Assembly: GCA_941918925.1 (NCBI GenBank)
Contig: OW799234.1
Span: 67,203,043 to 67,267,042, forward strand
Direction of reading: 5' to 3'
DNA: 64,000 bases
From: Phyto melanocephala
Taxonomy: Eukaryota; Arthropoda; Insecta; Diptera; Rhinophoridae
The position numbers and the translations under genes are program-made. The stretch's first letter is position 1. Each line of letters opens with the position of its first letter. The notes below the pieces were generated by a model. That model was not told the origin of the DNA and searched no databases. It worked only from the letters and a program-made list of their open reading frames with translations. Below, piece after piece: positions 54,181-64,000 of the stretch.

Positions 54181-56339
54181 TATACAGTAAAGTTAATGAT
54201 TTCGTATGTATACATATTTGTACATATACCTATACATGCAACAACACAAACGTATAAATGAAAACTAATGTTAATAACTTTATACTCTTATGTACTACTT
54301 TTATAAGTAAAACATAAAGTAGACTTTAAATAAATAAATGTAAAAGTATTTTAATTTCTTAAACCAGAAAGCTTCTCTATAGACTTATCTAAATACATTT
54401 TAATATGTTCTTAGGAAAAGTAATTAGAATTGCACACAGCTACATAGAACCAAATAATACTACTTTTATTACCATAGTTATTGTTAAAGAAGTTACAAAA
54501 TAAAAATATGTGTACGTCAGCAGATATTTAAAAATGAACTAATATTTGCTAATGGGTTTAATGTTGTTATAAACAAAAAATTACTTAGGAAAACTTTATT
54601 CTTTATAAAATATATTTAGTTAAATATAGAAAAAAAAACAAAGACTTTTTTAGTATCTGTATCTCCTCCCACGTTTTATGACAGGAAAAATGTCACCTGT
54701 CATAATAATCATTTACTGTCGTATGCAGTCGCAGACAACATCAAGACTTTTGTTGGAAAGAATAATTTACAAATAAGAGCAGGTGTTAATGTTTAACAGC
54801 CTGAAAAATTATGGCAAAAACTTTATATCAAGTCAACAAAATGGAAAAAATACAAATTGGGGGAAACACACTAACTAACTTTCTCATCACGCACAAACAC
54901 ACACCTACACACGTACACAGCCAGCCATACATCAACAAGAGGTATTTAAACAGCAACAAGTTCAAAAGTCACAAATGGGTTTGAAATCGTAAAACAAAAA
55001 ACGAAACTCAACCAACAAAAAGTTATTTAGTTAAAGAAGATGAGAACTCTTCAAAATATCATTAAATGTTGGTTGAGTTTTTAGTTATAAGTGAAATCTG
55101 ATACAAACAAACACTGAACTAGACACAAAGTAATTTAGTCCGAAAAAAGTCAAAGTTTTGTCAGAAGGAAGAGCATGTTTTTTTTTTTTTTTTTTAATTT
55201 TCAAAGTTTGTATTAAGCTTGGTTTATGCTAATTAAAAAATGCTATCTCTCTGTGTCACAGTTTTGGAAAGTTTTTTTTTTATCTAAAATTAACTTTAAG
55301 ACAATTCTTATGAAAATGATATGAATTCAATACAAGTACACATAAGCACTATGTATATTAAGCAATGTCCAGTGGCAATAAGATATATTTTATATTTATC
55401 GATATATATATAACAGTACTGTTATTGACTAGCTGAGACAAAATATTCTTACAGTGGGTTCCTCTTCTGATGTGTAACTCCACTGAGAAGGGATTTTAGG
55501 AAATTGAAATCTTAATGGGGAAAAAGGGTAACCACGTGTAAAATCGGTTACTTCATACATATATTTCTGCTTAACTAAAAGCGATACATGTTTACTTGAA
55601 CCTACTGCAATCTACTCAGAAAATTAGCTGGCAGATGTCTGACACTTTTTAAAATTTTCAAGCCCTAAGGGGCAAAGATGGGTAAAAATTATTTTTTTTT
55701 TTTACTTCTAAACGCATAAACATAGGACAAAAATTTAAATTGCACTAGTTACTCCGTAAAAAAATATTAATAAGATTCAGAACTTTTCTCGAAATCACAT
55801 GTTTATGGGGTAGAAATTGTCCCTGCTTTTCGTACTTAATAGAACATGATTTGATAAAATATTTACAATTATTTTGGTGAAGTTTTCAGAAACTTCAAAG
55901 GGGACAAAAAAGGTACACAGCAAGGAAAAATAAGTAAAATATGTATCAATTGTATTTCACCAGACATGGTAAGGTTAGGTTGCATAGGAGGGGCACTAAA
56001 AGCCCAAACCTACGACAGGTATACACTGATGTCCTATTGGCATGTTGTGCGCTCCATATGGAAAACGGAATTCCCAAACAAAAACCATAATCAGAATTTC
56101 CCATAAATAACGGACTAGTCCAAGAACCCAGTCGCCTCAATGTAACTCCAATTAATCTCCAGTTCGTGTTTCACAGGTAGTCTAAGTTCGGCAAAGTATC
56201 CACTGTAAAATTTTCGCGTCTAATACGTCCAACATTCATTCTATTCCACTGCGAGATGAAAAATGTCTCATAATTTAATGATTTTCTGAGCGTCTCTGAA
56301 TTGCGCTCATAGCTAACTGTGTACATAAACTTTAAAGAA
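54181..56339. other. AT-rich spacer, no supported gene
   Basis: Includes poly-T at 55178-55195 and a less AT-rich patch at 55960-56250 whose minus-strand frame (TCRRFGLLVPLLCNLTLP) could be the 3' end of a LINE. The evidence is too thin for a call. Confidence 0.4.
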
Positions 56340-56958
56340 AGAGTCTTCTTCGGCTCGTTGAGGATTTAAGGCTGTGATTATTCTCCATATAAATGACATA
56401 AGCTGCAAATGCAGCCACGTCAATAATATTGCAAAAAACGCTAAGGGCCATCTATTTGTTCTCCTCTTTGTCGTATATTCGCACAGACATTTATCATTAC
56501 TGGCTTTATTTTTTCACCTCCAAACTCGGTATTATAATGTGATGTAGATAGTAGTACAACCGATTTGTTTTTTTTTTTCGGGATATATGAGAACATACTA
56601 ATGTTGTTGCTAAAATTCAACTGGAACAAATGTTCGCCTTTTGTTCACGGTGCCCAAGAAAGACAATATATAATTTAACATCAAAATTGTAACCTGTAAA
56701 AAAGTTGTCACAGACGATGTTTCGTTCACTTCACGTTCCACTAAGTGGATAAGATCTAAGAGAATCACAAACCCACCAAACCTTTATCCCACCACGAAAG
56801 GGATAAAGTTGCTCATCAACAGTTATGTTGGCTCCTGCCACATAGTTGTTCTGTAGGTTTCTAATCAGCTTCAGAAATATGTGAGATATGCCTGCTGCTT
56901 TATCACTTTCTTTACGGTGCTGGCGTGAACTACAATTATAAAATCTAATATAGCGGCT
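56340..56958 (-). pseudogene. piggyBac-type transposase pseudogene
   Basis: The minus strand reads SRYIRFYNCSSRQHRKESDK, then AAGISHIFLKLIRN and ANITVDEQLYPFRGG (the catalytic aspartate in TVDEQL). It follows with IKVWWVCDS (a short deletion has joined RGG to IKVWW), SYPLSG and a stop, then IVCDNFFTGYNFDVKLY (second catalytic aspartate, DNFF). After frameshifts come NKSVVLLSTSHYNTEFGG, KPVMIN and IIDVAAFAAYVIYMENN. These are the conserved blocks of the piggyBac DDE domain in the right order. The N-terminus, C-terminal zinc finger and TTAA ends were not found. Unrelated in position to the 10403 piggyBac-type element. Confidence 0.8.
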
Positions 56959-57333
56959 AAAAACTAATTTAATATGCTAAAAAAATTTCTTTACGATGCT
57001 GTGTACACTATGCTTTATAGTTCAAACAACCGAGCTAAGATAAACAATGAATGGAAATCCCCTTTTTAAAAGCATACAGAAATACAGATGCAAATCATTC
57101 AATTTGATGAGAAAAACAAAAAATAGTGGTTTCATCTGAACAAATTCCCTTGCAAAGTGTACAACTTACCCAGGTATGATGGTTGTATGCTTAACGAAAA
57201 TTTTTTGATTGTAGACACAAAGGCAAGGCATATTTATTCATCAGGTAATTGCAGTTCGGAGAGAATTTTTTTGTTTATGTTTTTTATATATAAAGTTTGA
57301 CATTTGAAATAAATTAAAAAAGTGAGAAAATTG
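56959..57333. other. Spacer, possibly worn piggyBac N-terminal DNA
   Basis: No clear coding; lies directly upstream (minus strand) of the piggyBac remnant. Confidence 0.35.
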
Positions 57334-58870
57334 TTTTTATACCCGCCACCAAAAAAATGGTGGGGGTATATTCATTTTATCATTCCGTTTGTAACACATC
57401 GAAATATCCATTTTAGACCCCATAAAGTATATATATTCTGAATCAGGGTTTGATTTGATGACGATCTAGCTATGTCCGTCCGTCTGTTGAAAGCACGATA
57501 GAGGTCGCACCGAAAAAGCTAGGGAGCTCAAATTTCGCCAGAATCTTTCTTATAGACAAGGTTTGTTTGGTATTGAAAATGAGCTAAATCGGAATATTAG
57601 GAAGAGAGTTATAGCTCGAAAAGCAAGAGTAGGTCGAAAAAACCGTGTCCTTCGAACATCGAATAAAATGGAATTGTGTCCAAACGCATTAACGTAGACC
57701 CATGAAACTTTGAGTATATATTTCCTGAGTAAAAACAATATTTTTCCCCGAAAATTATCTAAATCTATGCCTTAGGAGATGAGTTATCGATCAAAATGTA
57801 CGAAAATTTATACCGCACAATGGTATTTTCGGCATATTTAAAAACAAAAACGTCTTAAAAGCAACAAAATTAGATGTACGACTCTGAAATTTTGCACACT
57901 TTGCTTTTTGGTAAAACGCTTTTTTGTAACGGAAAATCAATGTGCCACGCCCACTTTTACGCCCACCTCCCATATAACGTTTTACCTAAAATTCATATAG
58001 TTTCTCTATTAATAAAGATTTTAGAACAATAAAGGGCTATATTGAAACACCCAAGTTGTACTCATTCGCAAAAATTACTTTGACACGCCTACTATAACGC
58101 CCACTTTTCACGTTATCTTCCGTTAATGAAATTTAAAAGCTCATAAAACCGCCAAAATTAGAGATATGATGATAAAATTTGCCACGTCTATCCCCCTAGG
58201 CAATGTCATTACTGTGCCAGAAAATTGAGGAGCCACGCCCACTTTTTCGCCCACCTCCCATATAACGTTTTACCTAAAATTCATATAATTTCTCTACTAA
58301 TAAAGATTTTGGAATAACAAAGCGCTATATTGAAACACCTAAGTTGTAACCATTCGCAAAAATAATTTTGACACGCCTACTATAACGCCCATTTTTCACG
58401 TTATCTACCGTTAATGAAATTTAAAAGCTCATAAAACCGCCAAAATTAGAGGTATGATGATCAAATTTACTTCATATATCCTTGTAATCAATATAATTGT
58501 TGTGCCAAACAGTTTAAGTGACACGCCCACTTTAACATCTACCTCCCATATAACGGTTTATCTTAAATTCATGTAATTTCTCTATTGACAAAGTTTTTGG
58601 GAAAATAAAGGACTATATTGAAATATCTAAGTTGTATTTACTAGCAGAAACTTTATTGGCACGCCTACTTTAACGCCCACTTTCATTGAAAGACTACATT
58701 TACAAAAGCATTTTAGTAGCATATCGAAGTTATAAAGGGTGGTTAAATTTTAAGGACCGATGTTGAATTTAAATAAAACTCAAATTGTTTAGGATATTAT
58801 TATTGTTTCTTTTTGTAATTATAAGATTTGTATGGTTCAATTATGTATTTAACAAAATGTCGGCCAAATG

Positions 58871-58884
58871 CCCCCCCCCCCCCC
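58871..58884. repeat. Poly-C run (14 C)
   Basis: An uninterrupted C homopolymer inside the mariner derivative; striking in such AT-rich DNA. Confidence 0.9.
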
Positions 58885-59056
58885 ATCCTTGGCCCCACTC
58901 CTCTATCTGATGGTCCAAATTTTCAATGACAATGTTAATGCTCAATTGTTAGGCATGATGATGTGGCGAGGTTGACTGCTCTTTTGACACATTCAACGAA
59001 CTAAGAAGGCATTCACAGATTTTCTAACATTTTATACAGACCTGTTTTGCAGAAAT

Positions 59057-59180
59057 TTAAATATTTTTTACAATTCTACCGATTGTGGACGAATTTGAGC
59101 GATTATGTTGATCAAAAGAATTACGAAGTGCACAAAATGCATTTTGATTTGAACGCCCATTTTTATAAAAAACCTGAATA
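59057..59180 (-). pseudogene. Mariner transposase N-terminal helix-turn-helix remnant
   Basis: The minus strand reads FYKNGRSNQNAFCALRNSF, then DQHNRSNSSTIGRIVKNI and a stop: the first helix-turn-helix of a mariner transposase. No catalytic domain remains. The same block, more decayed, is seen at about 13250-13130. Confidence 0.75.
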
Positions 59181-59472
59181 ACTTTAAAGCTTTGCTCATT
59201 TGCGTATGTTTCCACGGATCAAATTGAGTAAGTTTGAGATTGAGAAATGTCAAATGAAATGCAGAAAACAAATTTAAAGACTAGGTGTAGTTCACCTTTA
59301 ACATGGGCCCTTAAAATTTAACCACCCTCTACAAAGAAAGTGATACATATTTTATTATAAAGAGATTATTCCATAGCGATTAACAAAATAATAAATATTG
59401 TGCTTTAAATGTACACAAAATTGGTGGTGGGTATAAAAGATTCGGCACAGCCGAATATAGTGCTCTTACTTG

Positions 59473-60140
59473 TTTATTTATGCATTTTAAATAAGTGTTG
59501 AAAAAAATAATCAGCTGACGAATCAAGAGTACCTGATGAATAAATGCGCCTTGCACAAAAGTTAAAACAAACAATGAAATATTTTATAACTAATGAAATT
59601 TCACTGTATTTACGAACATGTTTATTATATGATTAATCGATTTTTAACAAGAAATTTCATGACAAATAAAGACATTTTAATTTTTGTTTATCTTGTTCAA
59701 TAAAATTTTCTAGTAAAATTAAAGTGGTTAATGCTTTTTTTCATACAAAATGTTCTAGTGTGTTCTGTTATTTCTTGATGTTTTTTGCTTTTATTCCAAC
59801 TTGATTTTTATTTAGCTCGTTCTCTCTAAACAAAACAATATTGTCTTAAGCCACCAATAAACAATTTCATTATTGAATAGAAATTCTAGCCAATTCTCTG
59901 TGTGTGTTTATGTGTGTAAAACTAAATAAGAATTTTTTTTTGTTTATTCTTCTTGGCTTGCAAAATAAACAAACAAAAACAAAAAGGCTATGGGAAATAA
60001 AACCAAAGACCTCTAAGAAAGCTGTCAACGAATTGAAGAGTACACTAAGTTTTTATGTTAGAAAAAATTTTAAATAATTCGCTCTGACTGAGAAATGTTT
60101 GCAAAAGAGCAGGCTAAGTATTTGGCTGTTGTGACACTAG
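59473..60140. other. Spacer, nothing recognised
   Basis: AT-rich non-coding sequence. Confidence 0.5.
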
Positions 60141-60148
60141 CTACAGGA

Positions 60149-60527
60149 CAAGGTATATCCATAAGGTATATGCAACGGCGAATTGATACAACAAAGCAAC
60201 TTTTTAGGGGATGTCTAATGTCAAGGCCAATTCGTATATCAGGGATGGAAAAGCTGTTTTACATATTAAATATAAAAAAAATTGATTAAAAAATGGATAT
60301 AAATTTTTTAAACACATTATTATTGACGTAAAAACTACAAATATTCATTAATTTAGCACATTTATTATCAAAAAAAAGTACACTCAAGTTAATTGTTTAA
60401 TACCGAAACCAAAATCACATGTCCTATCCCTGCATTAATAAATGAAATCAAGGCGAATTAAACCAATTTTGACATTAAGTTTCCCCATCAGCTGGGCTGA
60501 CAATTTCACCTGTATGAATTCGCCTTG
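60149..60527. mobile_element. CAAGGCGAATT-family MITE, copy 2 (perfect 8-bp duplication)
   Basis: Runs from CAAGGTATATCCATAAGG to GAATTCGCCTTG, flanked on both sides by CTACAGGA (60141-60148 and 60528-60535). 379 bp. About 90 percent similar by eye to the next copy. No coding of its own; a small frame starting at 60095 runs into it by chance. Confidence 0.85.
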
Positions 60528-60557
60528 CTACAGGATTTCCAAATATGAACAAGCAAT

Positions 60558-60937
60558 CAAGGCATATCCATAAGGTATATGCAACGGCGAATTGATACAA
60601 CAAATCAACTTTTTAGGGGATGTCTTATGTCAAGGCCAATTCGTATATCAGGGATGGACCAGTTGTTTTGACATATTAAATGTAATAAAATTTGTTTAAA
60701 AAAAGCATATAAATGTTTGAAACACATTATTAATGACGCAAAAGCTACAAATATTCAGAAATTTAGCACATTTATTATCAAAAAAAGTACACGTAAGTTA
60801 ATTGTTTAATACCGAATCCTAAATCACATTTTCCTTCCCTGCATTAGTTAATAAAATCAAGGCAAATTCAACAAATTTTTAACAAAAAGTTTACCCATCA
60901 GCTGGGCTGATAATTTCGCCTGCATGAATTCGCCTTG
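60558..60937. mobile_element. CAAGGCGAATT-family MITE, copy 3 (perfect 8-bp duplication)
   Basis: Runs from CAAGGCATATCCATAAGG to GAATTCGCCTTG, flanked by CAAGCAAT (60550-60557 and 60938-60945). 380 bp, same orientation as copy 2 and 30 bp from it. Different target duplications show two separate insertions, not a tandem duplication. Confidence 0.85.
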
Positions 60938-60945
60938 CAAGCAAT

Positions 60946-62810
60946 GATATTGTTGATAATTTTATTATTTGCAGTTTGATTTTTTCCAGAATTTTTTTAA
61001 AGCTTTTGACAATTCAATGTTATTTAGCACTACTTGGTACCTGTGTAGGGTATTGAAACAATAACAAGAGAGGAACTTAGTAAGTAACAAGATGATATCC
61101 ATCCATTCTCCAAAGACAACAACAAAATATCGATTTATTTATCTAAGGCTTGATAGATAAGTATTTGAAAATTCGTATTTTTGCCCCTTTCGATACGAAC
61201 GTGTGTTTGTGTGAGTAACTTACAAATAAAGCAGCACGGCAGTAGTAGGAAAATGTTTAAATAAAAAACGAAAATAATAAATAAAAAAAAGATAATACAA
61301 ATATAAAACCTACTAAATAAAACAATGATTGCGGTTTAATGAAAGGATTATCTTGGTGTGCAAACGTGTGCAAGAATAAAATTGAGAATAATTTTTCGTT
61401 TAACTTTTCCGGTTTTGTATTTCTTAAATACAAAATGATTATTTAAAGGAAAATCAAAAATTTTAAAGACCAACAATACCGCGTAATATTAAATGCAAAA
61501 AGGAAATTATTCAGCATTTGAACATAAAATGGTGACAACGACCACATTATTTATAACAGCTTTTTGTGTGCTCACATTAAAAGTTTTCATTTTCGTTTTT
61601 GTGGCAATCAGCGAGCGACATTTGTACAAGCATCTAACTGCTTGACAACATTCGAGACCCAGACAGACAGTTGTTGTCTCTACAAATAAATGTTTAAACT
61701 TTTGGTTATAATCCTTCTCACGATGATGACGATGATGTTGATATTGATGATGACGCTGCTGATAGTTGTAACACGGGGTACAAGGTTTTCTGTGATGCTG
61801 TAACTTTTAGTATTATTTTTCAAATTTAACTTTTTTATTGTTCACTACCTTTTCTTTTTTTTTAGAACAAACTGTTGTTATTTGTTTACAGTTCATGGAT
61901 GCAGTGTGTTTATTTTAATATTGTTTACTTTTTGTGTGTTTAACCATGGCGCTGGCGAACTTATTAAATGTGTTTTTGTCTCTACTTCGTTAGACTACAT
62001 GCTAAAGTTTCCAATTGCTTATTTAATAATTTTTTGCAACTTATAAGTCAGCGTAATGCAATAAACTGCTAAAAAGGCATAAAAACAAGTTAAAGTGTAA
62101 TCGCAGCGGAAGTTTTGCAACATAATAAAGGATTCGTTTACGAGTTTATTACCTTAAGGCGGATATGAAAAATGCAATTTTCGCTCTGGCTGATTTTTTG
62201 TTTTGTTTTAATATGTATGTTGAATAGGATACGAAGTTATCGAAGAGATAATATCAGTTATACTCGAAAACAGATGTTATAGAATGTGTGCGAATTCTTA
62301 ACTCTGAATGAAAAAAGAAATAATAATAAAATGAAATAAGTATGCATGTATAAAAGTATCTAGCATGCAAAATTGTCCGTAAGAAATGTCTGCAAATAAG
62401 TACGAATTTAATACGGATTCTACCTGACTTCTGACCAAACCCGATATGAAGTGGTTGACATGAATTCTGAAAGACATGTTAAGGGAAATACTGAGTGTTC
62501 TACTGACGTGTCTGATAGAAATATGATAGGAATCTGATTGAAAAGGCAGGAGAAATTTTTATTTATTAAGTGAAATTCGTATAGATTTCCTACTTTTTTA
62601 ATTTGACATAGTGATTGGTAAATATTTATTATACTGTTGTTTTTTAATATTTAGAAATATTATTTAATTTACTTTTTCTTCAAATTTATTTGTTAATTTT
62701 TCTAATTTAGGAATAATAAACTTTAACAAATCTGTACGAAATCAATTAGAAATCTATCAGACATATCGTACATCGAATTAAGTAGACATGTCTGACAGAA
62801 ATCTAAGTAT
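60946..62810. other. Spacer, possible regulatory or leader-like patch
   Basis: 61,520-61,800 is less AT-rich, with GATGATGACGATGATG repeats (about 61720-61765) and a 38-residue hydrophobic plus-strand frame (61529-61645). This resembles fly promoter or leader DNA, but no splice donor or promoter motif fixes a gene. The rest is AT-rich and unremarkable. Confidence 0.35.
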
Positions 62811-63577
62811 TTTTATACCCTTCACACAGTGAAAAAGGGTATATTTAGGTTTGTCATTCCGTGTGAAATTTCTTCAATTTTCATTTCCGACCCCATAAAG
62901 TATATATTTTCTGAAAGCTTATGAATAGGGGAGTCGATTGAGCTCTGTCAGTCTGTCCGTGTGTATGATGAAATCAACTTTTTGAAGCCCCCCGACATAG
63001 GTTGGACCCGGGTAAGGTATTAAAATATCAGAAATATTCGGGAGTAGATCAGAAACATCGGTACATAAACAACTGAGATATGAGCAAAAACCCACGACCA
63101 CCTAGATTTTTTTTCACAAAAACAACATTACAACAACAACATACATACATACATACAAACGTGTATACTGGTTAGAGAAAACGTGGCATCGAATCCCAGC
63201 TGAGCCAAACAAATTTTTTTTTAATTTGTTTTTTTATTTTTTATTTAATATATTATTTATATTTGTATTATTTTTTTTTTAATTTTTTTTATTTTTTTTT
63301 TAAATTTTCTTTTATTTTTTTTTGTTTTATATATATTATATATATAATAATTTTTTTTTTAATTTTTTTTTTATTTTTTTTTTTTGTTTTTTTAACATAC
63401 ATACGTGAATTTATAATTTTACAATGGGATATTTTTATATATATATGTTTTTATATGTATGTACGTATTTCATATGGGATGAATGGTGACACAAACTACT
63501 GTTATTGCATGACTACACGTTGTGAAGGGTATATAAGATTCGGCACGGCCGAATATAGCACTCTTACTTGTTTATTT
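62811..63577 (+). repeat. Repeat family A, copy A5
   Basis: Opens with a stem-loop, ATACCCTTCACACAGTGAAAAAGGGTAT, then GTCATTCCGTGTGAAATTTC and CCCCATAAAGTATATATTTT. A long T-rich core follows (63217-63400). It closes with AAGATTCGGCACGGCCGAAT and GCACTCTTACTTG. Both ends are present; length about 770 bp. The open frame 63263-63658 is only the T-rich core and the repeat end. Confidence 0.8.
63161..63206 (+). repeat. tRNA-like patch inside copy A5
   Basis: ACTGGTTAGAG (box A-like) is followed by GGCATCGAATCCCAGC (close to a Pol III box B). This could be the fossil of a tRNA-derived SINE captured in family A. It is too short and imperfect to be a tRNA gene. Confidence 0.3.
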
Positions 63578-64000
63578 TTTGGACTTGTTTTATTCAGACA
63601 TTGTTGTACTCTTTTGCAGGCTGTGTTCAAACGTATGTACACAGAACAAGTTGAATAATTTAAGAATTTACAGAATAGTGAGATTTATTTTTTTTATTTG
63701 TCACCTATGATCAAAAAAATAATTTGTCTTTTAAAAAGTTTTTTTAAAGATTATTTATTCATTTCTGGCAGAAGTCTTAACGTATATTTTATAAAGAATA
63801 AAAATTTATTCATTCATAAAAACATTAAAAAAAAATAAAAAATTTAAATTTAAATGAATTTATTAGAAATAAAAAGTTTTTCAATAAATTAATTTTATTA
63901 GAAATGTGAAACTAATTAAAAATTTAATGAACTTTACTAGTTACTAAAGGCAAGTACTTTATTAGCGACAATAAGATTAGGAAAACTACAACATACTTAT
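63578..64000. other. Spacer at window end
   Basis: AT-rich; nothing recognised. Confidence 0.5.

Larger units (their letters stand above)
58735..59329 (-). mobile_element. Mariner deletion derivative nested in family B
   Basis: The left end AAGGGTGGTTAAATTTTAAG and right end (minus strand GAGGGTGGTTAAATTTTAAG) are inverted, with TA at 58733-58734 and 59330-59331. Copy B1 has the empty site at the corresponding position (minus strand AGTTATACAAAGAAAG), proving the insertion and its TA duplication. 595 bp, so most of the element is deleted. Confidence 0.85.
57334..59472 (+). repeat. Repeat family B, copy B3, with a nested mariner derivative
   Basis: Opens with the stem-loop ATACCCGCCACC...GGTGGGGGTAT, then CATTCCGTTTGTAACACATC and CCCCATAAAGTATATATATT. 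It contains three tandem-like blocks with CATATAACGTTTTACC and CACGCCTACTATAACGCCCA (about 57960-58700), and closes with AAGATTCGGCACAGCCGAAT and TGCTCTTACTTG. The mariner derivative 58735-59329 interrupts it; without that, the length is about 1.54 kb. Non-coding. Confidence 0.8.

Noticed and set aside
55946..56140. Minus-strand frame ending near CTAACCTTACC-like sequence
   Set aside because: Could be a LINE 3' tail but I see no RT or Cys-motif support; left as unassigned.
49170..63658. Two open frames (49170-49535 and 63263-63658) sharing ISYGMNGDTNYCYCMTTRC
   Set aside because: The shared stretch is the 3' end of repeat family A plus a T-rich core; the similarity continues at DNA level outside the frame, so it is a repeat and not a conserved protein.

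Overview
The window looks like non-coding nuclear DNA of a higher fly. It is strongly AT-rich, has almost no long open frames, and is packed with dead class II transposons, short LINE and Penelope fragments, microsatellites and miniature inverted-repeat elements. Several repeat families (a mariner group with DD41D spacing, and dispersed repeats ending in a TTCGGC...GCCGAA hairpin plus CTTACTTG) are of a kind I associate from memory with calyptrate flies such as blowflies and muscids. That taxonomic call is an inference. I see no rRNA, tRNA gene, CRISPR array or bacterial-type operon.

Layout. 1-9.2 kb: five inverted-repeat elements, a rosa-like mariner with a full DDD triad but no DNA-binding half, a 121-bp tandem-repeat element, a mariner deletion derivative, and two pieces of repeat family A. 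10.4-20.9 kb: a gutted piggyBac-like element, three mariner pseudogenes, a short element with an 8-bp duplication, a family B repeat, and a 740-bp TA-flanked element. 21.3-28.6 kb: a second GGTCACAGG element, a 1.45-kb family A repeat, a broken LINE, and a mariner gene split by a hAT-type element with a perfect 8-bp target duplication. 29.1-34.2 kb: the only good host-gene evidence, a minus-strand exon coding a signal peptide and ending in a consensus splice donor, with a possible Inr+DPE promoter 5 kb upstream; a Tc1-like pseudogene lies between them. 35.6-45.1 kb: a second Tc1-like element, two foldback elements (one encoding an IS630-type DDE remnant), a LINE RT remnant, a Penelope RT remnant, and a wreck of a cysteine-rich repeat-borne protein I cannot name. 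47.6-64 kb: family A and B repeats with mariner insertions, a second tandem-repeat element, an unidentified coiled-coil-like coding remnant, a LINE 3' end, a piggyBac pseudogene, and two sibling elements that inserted independently 30 bp apart.

Working together. No metabolic or operon logic is visible. If the signal-peptide exon is real, everything below about 29 kb is its first intron, and the transposons are intronic or upstream passengers. The most informative content is historical: nested insertions with intact target duplications give an order of events, and two mariner copies share an internal deletion junction, implying spread of a defective copy in trans.
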